From: Segetibacter aerophilus
GTDB lineage: Bacteria; Bacteroidota; Bacteroidia; Chitinophagales; Chitinophagaceae
Direction: 5' to 3'
Length of the DNA: 45,783 bases
Assembly: GCF_007991655.1 (NCBI RefSeq)
Contig: NZ_BJYT01000033.1
Location: forward strand, 1 to 45,783
Part shown: positions 8,691-15,812 of the stretch, in pieces
How positions within the stretch are numbered: the stretch's first letter is position 1
How the letters are laid out: the number at the start of each line of letters is the position of its first letter
The notes under the pieces: model-generated
Seen by the model: the letters and a program-made list of their open reading frames with translations, nothing else
What the model was told of the DNA's origin: nothing
Databases searched by the model: none
Position numbers and translations under genes: made by a program

Positions 8691-8741
8691 GCTAACGATT
8701 GAAAAATTGAAGAGTAATTAAGTCGGCAAAAAAGAGCAAGC

Positions 8742-9506
8742 ATGTCAATAACAAGAGAATATGAATTAATCGGAATGCAAAAAGTAAGTGAAGCCGTTGG
8801 CTTGACACTTAAAGAAATGAGAGATCATGCAAAGCCAGGAATGACCACAAAACAACTAGATGAATTCGGTGGCAAAATACTGGCGAGTCTAGGTGCTAAA
8901 TCTGCTCCGCGATCGACTTATAACTTTCCTGGTTGGACCTGTATCTGTTTGAATAATGAAATCGCTCATGGTATTCCATCAGCTAAAAAAATAATGAAAG
9001 AGGGAGACTTAATAAACATCGACGTCTCAGCAGAATTAGATGGTTTCTGGTCAGACAACGGAGGATCTTTTGTACTTGGACAAGATCTGCACCATCATCA
9101 GAAACTAGTTGACACTTCAAAGCGAATTTTACAAAAAGCCATCAACAACATCAAAGGCGGAGTTCGCATTGCGGAGATAGGACGGCTAATAGAAACGGAA
9201 GCAAAAAAATCAGGCTATAAGGTTATAAAAAATCTAACAGGTCATGGAGTTGGCAGAAGCTTGCACGAGGAGCCACACAATATTGCTAATTATTTCGACA
9301 GGTTTAATCTTGCCAGATTTAAGAAAAATGCTGTTGTAGCCGTAGAGACTTTTATTTCGACCAAATCAACCATTGCAAACACAACAAATGACGGCTGGAC
9401 TTCTGTTGGAAATAATGGTGGTTATGTTGCTCAACACGAACATACAATTGTAGTAACAGACGGCGAGCCTATCATTTTAACAAAAATGAATGGAATTTGG
9501 AATTAG
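8742..9506 (+). CDS. map: Type I methionine aminopeptidase, divergent copy
   Basis: A 254-aa cytoplasmic metalloprotease that removes the starting methionine from new proteins. All five metal ligands of the family can be placed: D94 in N-I-D-V, D105 in W-S-D-N, His in G-H-G-V-G, Glu in A-V-E-T-F, and Glu in A-Q-H-E-H-T. Some usual blocks differ: N-N-E-I-A-H-G replaces the common V-N-E-V-V-H-G, and E-T-F-I-S replaces E-P-M/F. It is therefore likely a second, divergent Map rather than the housekeeping copy that normally sits in the ribosomal-protein operon. The GIY-YIG-like gene follows 52 bases downstream and may be cotranscribed. Confidence 0.88.
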   Translation: MSITREYELIGMQKVSEAVGLTLKEMRDHAKPGMTTKQLDEFGGKILASLGAKSAPRSTYNFPGWTCICLNNEIAHGIPSAKKIMKEGDLINIDVSAELDGFWSDNGGSFVLGQDLHHHQKLVDTSKRILQKAINNIKGGVRIAEIGRLIETEAKKSGYKVIKNLTGHGVGRSLHEEPHNIANYFDRFNLARFKKNAVVAVETFISTKSTIANTTNDGWTSVGNNGGYVAQHEHTIVVTDGEPIILTKMNGIWN

Positions 9507-9558
9507 AAGAAAAACGGTCTTAATTAATGCATAGTTTGAAAGAAGAAAAGCTTCTTAA

Positions 9559-9912
9559 ATGACGAGTGTGACATACCGGGTATATGTGGTAGAACTATCA
9601 AAAAAAGTGTTTACTGAAAACTGGAAGTTCAGGGCAGCTAACCCACAATTCAACGGCGTGCTTGAATGTTTGTATGTAGGCATGACGAGCAAGACTCCCG
9701 CGGAACGATTAAAGCAACACAAGACCGGATACATTAACAAGAAAGGACACAAGCTTTCAGCAAACGTTGTCGAGAAGTATGGAATATATCTTCGTCCCAG
9801 TTTGTACGAACATCTCAATGTGAAACCTATGAACCGCGAAGAAGCTTTAGCAATGGAGGAAAAGCTTGCACTGGACCTGCGACGAAAAGGTTACGCCGTT
9901 TGGTTTAACTGA
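9559..9912 (+). CDS. GIY-YIG-like small protein
   Basis: A 117-aa protein. Y-R-V-Y-V-V-E-L near residues 6-13 and L-Y-V-G-M-T-S-K-T-P-A-E-R-L-K-Q-H near 38-54 correspond to the GIY and YIG strands and the following helix (Arg) of the GIY-YIG nuclease fold. Later blocks include Y-G-I-Y-L-R-P and M-E-E-K-L-A, where a Glu could serve as the metal ligand. The family includes nucleases that nick or cut DNA, but many small members have no known activity. The GIY strand is degenerate here, so catalysis is unproven. It follows the map-like gene closely on the same strand. Confidence 0.6.
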   Translation: MTSVTYRVYVVELSKKVFTENWKFRAANPQFNGVLECLYVGMTSKTPAERLKQHKTGYINKKGHKLSANVVEKYGIYLRPSLYEHLNVKPMNREEALAMEEKLALDLRRKGYAVWFN

Positions 9913-9993
9913 AAATGTCTCCTTAAAAGATGCAAAGCTTATTTTAAGCGTACATGTTCCCAAGCGATTACCACTGCTATTACTTAAAAAACA

Positions 9994-10013
9994 AAAGCTG
10001 CCTGGGCAGCTTT
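9994..10013 (-). terminator. Intrinsic terminator of the AraC/DUF983 operon
   Basis: Eight-base arms AAAGCTGC and GCAGCTTT enclose a 4-nt loop. On the minus strand the stem runs into TTTTGTTTTTT, a strong T tract. It lies 40 bases past the DUF983 stop. It may also serve the + strand gene ending at 9912, but the + side is less T-rich. Confidence 0.75.
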
Positions 10014-10052
10014 CATTCATTTAATCTTTACTCTATTTTTCAAATCCGCAAT

Positions 10053-10544
10053 TTACCAATTATTCTCCTGGTCTTTGTTGGTTCTTTCAAGAGGTTGAGG
10101 TGGGTTGCTTCTCCAATTTTTATCGTACTTCACAAAGAAAGCAAGCCATCCGGTTCTTGACACTCTCATTAGATATGGTTGGGCCACCACTAATAAGACA
10201 GCATTCAATGCAAGCCAGTAAAAAATGCGATTGTCGTACAAAGAGAAGCCAACTAATACCCACCATGCTACAAATGTTGCTACACTTAATGCAACTGTTA
10301 GTGCATAAGCAACGTAGCTGGCACCGAAATAGAAACCGACCTCAATGTCGAGAGGCTGGTTACAAATAGGGCACTCTTTATTCATCTTCATCGTATTTTT
10401 TAAGTGCCAGGGATTGCTGTCCTGGAACATATTTGCTTTTCTGCACCTGGGACATTTGCATGCAAAAAGATTAAAAACGCTGGGAGTTCGGTCGGTATGC
10501 GGCATCGTAATATTATTTTCCCGGGTAAGATGTATCGTTTCCAT
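10053..10544 (-). CDS. DUF983 membrane protein with zinc-finger-like N-terminus
   Basis: A 163-aa protein. C-P-R-C near residue 31 and C-P-I-C near 59 form a four-cysteine, zinc-ribbon-like head. Two hydrophobic helices (about 73-98 and 108-128) follow, then a basic cytoplasmic tail. This is the layout of DUF983, found across Bacteroidota and Alphaproteobacteria with no firm function. In-frame ATG codons at residues 1 and 14 are both possible starts; the second, before P-H-T-D-R-T-P, is equally plausible. It is the second gene of an operon with the AraC regulator, 2 bases apart. Confidence 0.8.
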   Translation of the reverse strand: METIHLTRENNITMPHTDRTPSVFNLFACKCPRCRKANMFQDSNPWHLKNTMKMNKECPICNQPLDIEVGFYFGASYVAYALTVALSVATFVAWWVLVGFSLYDNRIFYWLALNAVLLVVAQPYLMRVSRTGWLAFFVKYDKNWRSNPPQPLERTNKDQENNW

Positions 10545-10546
10545 AA

Positions 10547-11434
10547 TTATAATTTTTTGATAATTTGTTTTCTAAAAGCTTCGGGTGATACTCCTTCGTA
10601 CTTCTTAAAAAATTTCGAGAAGTATGAGTTATCTATGAAATCGAGTTCAAGGGCTATTTCAGAAATTGTCATTTTCGCATTCACCAATAATCTTTTCGCT
10701 TCCAATAATATCCTGTCTCTTATCAATTCACCTGCGGGCCGGCCTGTAACATCTTTGCACAAGGCATTCAGATGGTTTGGCGTCACATTCAGCATTGCGG
10801 CATAGTCTTTCGTCAATTTCTTCTCTTTATAGTGTTGTTCAATTAGCTTTTGAAAGTTGCGAAGTAGCACCGAGTTATAATTGCTCTGCTGACTGCTGCT
10901 GTTGTTATTCGTGTACCTATTGACCAGTATAAACAATTGTACTAGCGCAGTTCTTACAAAATCATCTTTCCCTTCTTGTTGCGAGTGGGCTTCTCTCACT
11001 ATCGTCTCCAGCACTTGCTCTACTTGCTGCTTTGCTTCTGTTGGAATATTGATTACTTGTTCGCTCGCAATGCCCGAGAAGAAACTAAACTGGTCAAGGT
11101 ACCTGGGATTAGCAATCAAAGCATGTAAGTATTGCTCGGAGAAGTTGACGATATATCCTTCCGGCTGAGTTTCAAATTCCCACCCATGCACCTGTCCGGG
11201 AGCCATAAAATAAATTTGTCCAGCTTGTACAGGGAAGCTGACGAAGTCTATAGAATGACTGCCTGAACCTTGAGAGAAATAAACGAGGTGATAAAAGGAA
11301 TGCTTATGTGGAAAATGCAAATTCTTATGTTCATTGATGTAATGAGCAAAGTAATCTGCCATAAAATCTTTCGGTGAAAGGGGAGTTTCTTTCAGCGTGT
11401 TGATGTTGTAAGTAGGCAGAATAGCTTTTGACAT
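10547..11434 (-). CDS. AraC-family transcriptional regulator
   Basis: A 295-aa regulator. The first ~170 residues resemble the AraC cupin-like sensor domain (H-K-H-S-F-Y-H-L-V-Y near 43-52, and P-G-Q-V-H-G-W near 78-84). The last ~100 residues are a double helix-turn-helix with the signatures A-A-M-L-N-V-T-P-N-H-L-N and the closing I-A-L-E-L-D-F-I-D-N-S-Y-F-S-K-F-F-K-K, which are typical of AraC proteins. It probably senses a small molecule through the cupin and activates a nearby operon. DUF983 follows 2 bases later, so the two are cotranscribed. Confidence 0.92.
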   Translation of the reverse strand: MSKAILPTYNINTLKETPLSPKDFMADYFAHYINEHKNLHFPHKHSFYHLVYFSQGSGSHSIDFVSFPVQAGQIYFMAPGQVHGWEFETQPEGYIVNFSEQYLHALIANPRYLDQFSFFSGIASEQVINIPTEAKQQVEQVLETIVREAHSQQEGKDDFVRTALVQLFILVNRYTNNNSSSQQSNYNSVLLRNFQKLIEQHYKEKKLTKDYAAMLNVTPNHLNALCKDVTGRPAGELIRDRILLEAKRLLVNAKMTISEIALELDFIDNSYFSKFFKKYEGVSPEAFRKQIIKKL

Positions 11435-11450
11435 TGTTTTTATTTCAATG

Positions 11451-11458
11451 CAAAGCTA
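11451..11458 (-). promoter_or_regulatory. Candidate -7 box for the AraC/DUF983 operon
   Basis: On the minus strand TAGCTTTG matches TAnnTTTG, 16 bases before the AraC start codon. This would leave a leader of only about ten bases. No well-spaced -33 box is apparent, so this is a weak call. Confidence 0.35.
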
Positions 11459-11539
11459 TGCCGCTCATACAACTGCGAGGGGTAGTATTTAAGGCTTTTA
11501 TGGTACTTTTTACTGATTAGGCAAAATTCGTAGCAGGCA

Positions 11540-11809
11540 TTAATACTCAACAAACTGTTCGTCGGGAAAACACCATAGCCACCTTTCGCCGGGTTCGGCC
11601 GAAATAATTACGGGATGGCCCGTTGCGTGGTTATGGGCGGTCATATGTTTTTTGGGAGAATCGTTACAGCATAAAGTGACACCACACGTTTGACAAGTTC
11701 TTAAATGAACCCAACGGCTGCCGGTTTTAATACATTCTTCGCAGGCATATTTTTCCGCTGTTTTTAACTCTTCTATACTTTGTATGTGGGCACAAATGGC
11801 TTGTGTCAT
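11540..11809 (-). CDS. UBP-type zinc finger protein
   Basis: An 89-aa protein made almost wholly of a ZnF-UBP fold: C-A-H early, C-E-E-C near 19-22, C-Q-T-C near 38-41, C-C-N-D-S, then H-M-T-A-H-N-H-A-T-G-H-P with the zinc-binding histidines. In eukaryotes this domain binds the free C-terminus of ubiquitin; bacteria of this kind lack ubiquitin, so the ligand is unknown. It lies downstream of a response regulator/thioredoxin-reductase-like fusion and a cyclic-nucleotide-domain kinase on the same strand. I recall such proteins next to these flavoproteins in other bacteria, which suggests a shared pathway. Confidence 0.85.
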   Translation of the reverse strand: MTQAICAHIQSIEELKTAEKYACEECIKTGSRWVHLRTCQTCGVTLCCNDSPKKHMTAHNHATGHPVIISAEPGERWLWCFPDEQFVEY

Positions 11810-11961
11810 TATGTTGGATTTAACGAGTTTATTAGTTTATGATGATGTCCGTCTATCATAATTAAGATCACTAAAGATTTACCGATGAAGTGCTTGCGAC
11901 GCAACGATGTCGATTAAAAAATCCAATGCCGGTACTTCAATATTTTTCATTCAAATGCAAT

Positions 11962-13623
11962 CTATACTTCAGCCAGGTACTTATGAACAAAGCTAATTGC
12001 CATACTGCCTTCACCCACCGCGGAAGCAACCCGGTTCATAGCGTTGGCACGAACATCGCCGGCGGCAAAAATGCCAGGAGCACTGGTTTCAAGCAAATAA
12101 GGTTCCCGTTCGAGTTTCCAGATTCTACCAAAATCATCATAGCCTTTTACATCTCTGCCGGTTTCGATAAATCCTTTTTTGTTCCTGATCACGGCTTCGC
12201 AAAGCCAATCAGTGTACGGCCTGGAACCGATGAAAATGTATAACGCATCAGCCTGCTTTGTTTCCGTTGCTCCCGTCTGGATATTGCCTATTACAACTTG
12301 TTCAAGCCTGTCTTTGCCCATTGCTTCTTTTATCTCCGTGGTACCCAAAATTGTAATATTAGCAGCACCATTTATCTGGTCAATCAGGTAAGATGACATC
12401 GATGAAGTGAGGTCTTGTTTCCTGATTACTATATACACATTCCTGGCAAACTTTGAGAGGTACATGGCGGCCTGGCCAGCGGAATTACCGCCGCCAACGA
12501 CGTACACTTCCTTGTCTTTACACGAAGCTGCTTCAGTCATAGCTGCCCCGTAGTAAATACCCGCACCGGAAAAGTCACTGATACCTTTTGTCTCCAACTT
12601 TCTATAATCTACGCCTGTTGTAATCACAACGGAACGCGTAACAATCTCCCTGTCTTCCTCGAGTAAAATGGTTTTGTAACCGTCTTTCTCCCTTATACCT
12701 TTCACGTCTGTAGGTGCAAGAAATTCGGCTCCGAAGCGAGTCGCCTGGGTCATGGCACGCCTCGTAAGATCGGCACCGCTTAGACCTGAAGGAAAGCCTA
12801 GATAATTCTCTATGCGCGAACTGGTGCCGGCTTGTCCACCAGGAGAATGGCGTTCTATCAACAAAGTTTTGAGGCCCTCGGAGGCACCGTAGACAGAGGC
12901 AGCGAGCCCTGCCGGACCTGCACCTATAATTACCACATCATACACGTCATTTTTAAGCGACGGATTTAAACCTATCTTAATTGCAATCTCTTTAATCGTC
13001 GGTTTTTGCATTAAAGTACCATCTTCAAAAAGCACCACCGGCAAGTCTTTTTCCTGTATGTTGTTGGCGTCTAAAATTCGGCAGCCCTCCTTGTTTCTTT
13101 CCACATCAAACCATTGATACGGTATGAGGTTGCCCGCCAAAAATTCTTTTATTTCGTGCGACTTGGGTGAGAACTGGTACCCTATCAATTTCATTCCCCT
13201 AAAGTCGGGTTTGTAGTCATGTTGCCATTCGTCTAACAAGTCTTTTACGACAGGATACAACTTTTCCTCAGGTGGATCCCACGGCTTCATCAGGTAATAG
13301 TCGAGCTTGACTTCGTTAATAGCTTTGATGGCAGCACTGGTATCTGAGTAAGCGGTCAATAAAACACGTTTAGCTTCAGGAAAAAGATCAAGGGCCTTAA
13401 CCAAAAAAGTGACGCCATCCATCTCCGGCATTCGCTGGTCAGATACAATAAGCGCAACTTTGTCTCCCTGGTTTTTTAGTTGAAGTAAGCTTTCTAAAGC
13501 TTCACTAACAGAAGGGGTACTTAGAATTTTATACTCATTCCTGAATTGGGTTTTAAGGTCGCGGCTGATAGCTCTTAAAACCTGCACATCGTCATCAATA
13601 CAAAATATTATTGGCTCATTCAT
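11962..13623 (-). CDS. Response regulator receiver fused to thioredoxin-reductase-like flavoprotein
   Basis: A 553-aa fusion. Residues 1-~130 are a receiver domain: acidic pair D-D at 10-11, phosphoacceptor D62 in V-S-D-Q-R-M-P, and K-P-W near 113. Residues ~145-220 look like a thioredoxin/glutaredoxin fold without a C-x-x-C pair. From ~228 the protein is a two-dinucleotide-domain reductase, with G-A-G-P-A-G-L-A-A for FAD and V-V-G-G-G-N-S-A-G-Q-A for NAD(P)H. The redox-active C-A-T-C of true thioredoxin reductase, normally just before the NAD(P)H domain, is absent (only one Cys, in A-A-S-C-K), so ordinary thioredoxin reduction is unlikely. It probably acts with the histidine kinase encoded 240 bases upstream, linking phosphorylation to redox chemistry. 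Confidence 0.9.
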   Translation of the reverse strand: MNEPIIFCIDDDVQVLRAISRDLKTQFRNEYKILSTPSVSEALESLLQLKNQGDKVALIVSDQRMPEMDGVTFLVKALDLFPEAKRVLLTAYSDTSAAIKAINEVKLDYYLMKPWDPPEEKLYPVVKDLLDEWQHDYKPDFRGMKLIGYQFSPKSHEIKEFLAGNLIPYQWFDVERNKEGCRILDANNIQEKDLPVVLFEDGTLMQKPTIKEIAIKIGLNPSLKNDVYDVVIIGAGPAGLAASVYGASEGLKTLLIERHSPGGQAGTSSRIENYLGFPSGLSGADLTRRAMTQATRFGAEFLAPTDVKGIREKDGYKTILLEEDREIVTRSVVITTGVDYRKLETKGISDFSGAGIYYGAAMTEAASCKDKEVYVVGGGNSAGQAAMYLSKFARNVYIVIRKQDLTSSMSSYLIDQINGAANITILGTTEIKEAMGKDRLEQVVIGNIQTGATETKQADALYIFIGSRPYTDWLCEAVIRNKKGFIETGRDVKGYDDFGRIWKLEREPYLLETSAPGIFAAGDVRANAMNRVASAVGEGSMAISFVHKYLAEV

Positions 13624-13789
13624 AATGTCGATTGTTTAAACATAATTAGGAAGTAAGGCTGGGCAAGCAACATTATAAAAACAATTATTCTAAATTATTA
13701 AATCAATGATATACATCCTTTAATGTTAGCTGTCTTTACCAGTTTTCATTTACCTAAAATAATTTTTTACCGAACATCGTTTTTCATTG

Positions 13790-13815
13790 CATCATCGTTG
13801 TGTCACACACTTATA
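13790..13815. repeat. Dispersed GTGTCAC motif, copy 3
   Basis: The + strand reads CATCATCGTTGTGTCACACA followed by CTTATAC, matching the copies at 1191 and 8522. It lies in the gap between the kinase gene and the flavoprotein gene, 166 bp upstream of the latter's start. Confidence 0.55.
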
Positions 13816-13863
13816 CTAAAAATTAAAAAGCATCGAAAAAAAGGCGAAAGTAGCAATCGTAAT

Positions 13864-15267
13864 TTATAAATCGTCAATCGGTAACCGTACCTCGAATGTA
13901 GTTTTTCCGGGTATAGAGTCTAATTCAACAGAACCGTCATGCTGTCTAATAATTCTTGTAACTACATCAAGGCCCAGACCTGTCCCCTTCCCTATTTCCT
14001 TGGTTGTAAAAAACGGATCAAAAATCTGGCTTTGAATATCGTCTGGTACTCCTGGCCCATCATCAGTAATTGAGACCTTTATAAATCCTCCGTCTCTTAT
14101 TGTTTTGATCTCTAGTTTGCCCTGACTGTTTACTTCCATTGCGTCCAGTGCATTATCTAAAAGGTTGGTCCAAACCTGGTTTAGTTCTCCTACAAACGCC
14201 TTCACTTTCGGAAGTGTCACGTCATAGTCCTCCACCAGCTTTACATTGCCTTTTTTAAACTTGTACTCCAACATCGTCAGTGTGTTTTTAATACCCGAAT
14301 GAATATCTGTATACTCCTTATCGCGGTCGCGATCCATGTGTGTAAAGTTCTTAATTGCACTGACCAACTTTTCTATTCGCTGAGATGACTCCTGTATGTC
14401 GTTTACCATCTTCTCCGTAACTAAATTGTTGTTGATCCAGTTAAGCACAGGAGATAAATATGCAGGTGGCACAAGCTCCGAGAACTCATTCATGTCCTCG
14501 CATGTAAACCCAAATTCGATGAAGTTCTCAGCTAGCTCTGTACTGTTCTTTACTCCATGTCCGTCGAGACATTCGGCCAAATCATCTTCTAACGCCATGC
14601 GCTGCATAAGCGTTAGTATAGGTTTCTCCTTCCTTCGAAGTACCTCAAACATTTTATTGTTCACTATTTCTACTTCTTCAGCAGTCATCTTAATGGAGAT
14701 TACTTCTTTGAAAGTTTCCGGTTGCAACTGCAAGTGCTGCTTAAGAGAGATTGAACCGCGAACTATTGCTGATGCTGGATTATTTAATTCATGCGCAAGA
14801 CCAGCTGATAATTTCCCAAGGGCCATCATCTTTTCATTCTGCTGTTGCATCGTCGTAAACTCTCTTACTCTTGATGTCATCACGTGCACCAGCGCACTTG
14901 TCAGTTCAAAGTTCTTTACTATCAGTTCATTTATTTTCTCGATTGGAAACGTCATTACTTCCACCTCATCTACTGCCTGTGCGTCTACCTTTGAAACCAT
15001 TCCCCTTGAATAAGGCAGGTAGCCTGTGATTTCTTTTTCTTCGGCAAACCCAAGAATACGTACGCTGTTTTTCTGCGGCATGTAAAGCCTTACCCTGCCT
15101 TTGATAAGTACGTGCGTGCCGGAAGCCGGCTCTCCCGCTCTAAACAAAAACTCATCCTGCGCCAACGTTTTGATGTTGCTGTTATCAATCCACCATTGAA
15201 GCTGCTCCAAGGGAACATCATGAAATGCTTCTATTAATTGTAGCCATTTAGCCGTTACCGCCTGCAT
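13864..15267 (-). CDS. Histidine kinase with N-terminal cyclic-nucleotide-binding-like domain
   Basis: A 467-aa soluble kinase with no membrane segments. Residues ~10-130 resemble the CRP/cNMP-binding beta-roll (F-L-F-R-A-G-E-P-A-S-G-T-H-V-L-I-K-G-R-V-R-L). The dimerisation/phosphoacceptor helix has H159 in G-L-A-H-E-L-N-N-P-A-S. The C-terminal ATPase domain shows L-L-D-N-A-L-D-A-M (N box), D-D-G-P-G-V (G1), F-F-T-T-K (F box) and G-T-G-L-G-L (G2). The signal may be a nucleotide or another small ligand. The response-regulator/flavoprotein fusion lies 240 bases downstream on the same strand and is the likely phosphate acceptor. Confidence 0.92.
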   Translation of the reverse strand: MQAVTAKWLQLIEAFHDVPLEQLQWWIDNSNIKTLAQDEFLFRAGEPASGTHVLIKGRVRLYMPQKNSVRILGFAEEKEITGYLPYSRGMVSKVDAQAVDEVEVMTFPIEKINELIVKNFELTSALVHVMTSRVREFTTMQQQNEKMMALGKLSAGLAHELNNPASAIVRGSISLKQHLQLQPETFKEVISIKMTAEEVEIVNNKMFEVLRRKEKPILTLMQRMALEDDLAECLDGHGVKNSTELAENFIEFGFTCEDMNEFSELVPPAYLSPVLNWINNNLVTEKMVNDIQESSQRIEKLVSAIKNFTHMDRDRDKEYTDIHSGIKNTLTMLEYKFKKGNVKLVEDYDVTLPKVKAFVGELNQVWTNLLDNALDAMEVNSQGKLEIKTIRDGGFIKVSITDDGPGVPDDIQSQIFDPFFTTKEIGKGTGLGLDVVTRIIRQHDGSVELDSIPGKTTFEVRLPIDDL

Positions 15268-15474
15268 GATAGATTGGTTGTTAGGGAACCATAAAAATAA
15301 TAACGATTGCCTTATGAAGTACTTGTCGTCACGAAGGCGAGGGTGAAGTCACTCTCTTAAACCTCTCTCCCAATAAATTATACTTTACGGAAGTTGTTCT
15401 ATCACGTATGAAAGAAAAGTGAAAAAAATTGAAAGTTTTTTTTGTAGTTATAACTCAACCCGTACTTTTGCGCC

Positions 15475-15559
15475 GGAGAGTTGGCAGAGCGGTCGATTGC
15501 GGCAGTCTTGAAAACTGTTGACTGTAACAGGTCCTGGGGTTCGAATCCCTAACTCTCCG
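15475..15559 (+). tRNA. tRNA-Ser (anticodon TGA)
   Basis: The acceptor arms GGAGAGT (15475-15481) and ACTCTCC (15552-15558) pair fully, with G as discriminator at 15559. The anticodon stem GCAGT/ACTGT encloses the loop CTTGAAA, giving anticodon TGA. The long variable arm fits a class II serine tRNA, and the T arm contains GGTTCGAATCC. No CCA is encoded. An integrase gene lies 253 bases downstream, so the 3' end of this tRNA is the likely attachment site of an island. Confidence 0.95.
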
Positions 15560-15582
15560 CTGATAATCGATAAAAGAGTATT

Positions 15583-15616
15583 AAAAGCCCGTAAAATGCA
15601 AGTTTTACGGGCTTTT
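15583..15616 (+). terminator. Intrinsic terminator after tRNA-Ser
   Basis: Perfect 14-bp arms, AAAAGCCCGTAAAA (15583-15596) and TTTTACGGGCTTTT (15603-15616), enclose a 6-nt loop, followed by TTGTTGT. It lies 23 bases past the tRNA and ends its transcript. The symmetric A/T flanks would let it work on both strands. Confidence 0.88.
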
Positions 15617-15667
15617 TTGTTGTCTTCTCCTTCAAATCGTATCAAATAAACTCAAAGTTCTGGTGAC

Positions 15668-15714
15668 AAATTCGGTTGACCGTCAAATTCATGTAAACTT
15701 GGTCAACCGAATTT
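15668..15714. repeat. Perfect 14-bp inverted repeat between tRNA-Ser and integrase
   Basis: AAATTCGGTTGACC (15668-15681) and its exact complement GGTCAACCGAATTT (15701-15714) are separated by 19 bases. There is no T run after it, so a terminator is less likely than a protein-binding site. Its place between the tRNA and the integrase suggests a binding site for the recombinase or its regulator, or a part of the attachment region. Confidence 0.7.
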
Positions 15715-15800
15715 CTCTAAAACCCTTACTGCTACTGCATTTCACGGTGTTAAAAGTAGCATTTAAGAGGAGTTTTTATTGATTTGATTATTAAAAAATA

Positions 15801-15807
15801 AGGAGGT
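15801..15807 (+). promoter_or_regulatory. Strong Shine-Dalgarno sequence of the integrase gene
   Basis: AGGAGGT lies five bases before the ATG at 15813. Such full Shine-Dalgarno sequences are uncommon in Bacteroidota, and I see none before the neighbouring genes. It fixes the integrase start and suggests strong translation or foreign origin. Confidence 0.75.
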
Positions 15808-15812
15808 ATAAA

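Larger units (their letters stand above)
8337..8741. other. Divergent intergenic region between GH36 and map-like genes
   Basis: A 405-bp noncoding stretch between diverging genes; it must hold both promoters. The map-like gene has a TAnnTTTG box at 8683-8690. No convincing box was found for the GH36 gene. Copy 2 of the dispersed GTGTCAC motif lies at 8522-8550. The stretch is otherwise AT-rich and shows no gene. Confidence 0.5.

Noticed and set aside
14396-15013. Plus-strand 205-codon frame
   Set aside because: It is fully antisense to the histidine kinase gene, which has clear kinase motifs; the frame has no family likeness.
15448-15645. Minus-strand frame of 65 codons containing G-I-R-T-P-G-P-V
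   Set aside because: It is the antisense of the tRNA-Ser gene and its terminator, a well-known false protein in databases.
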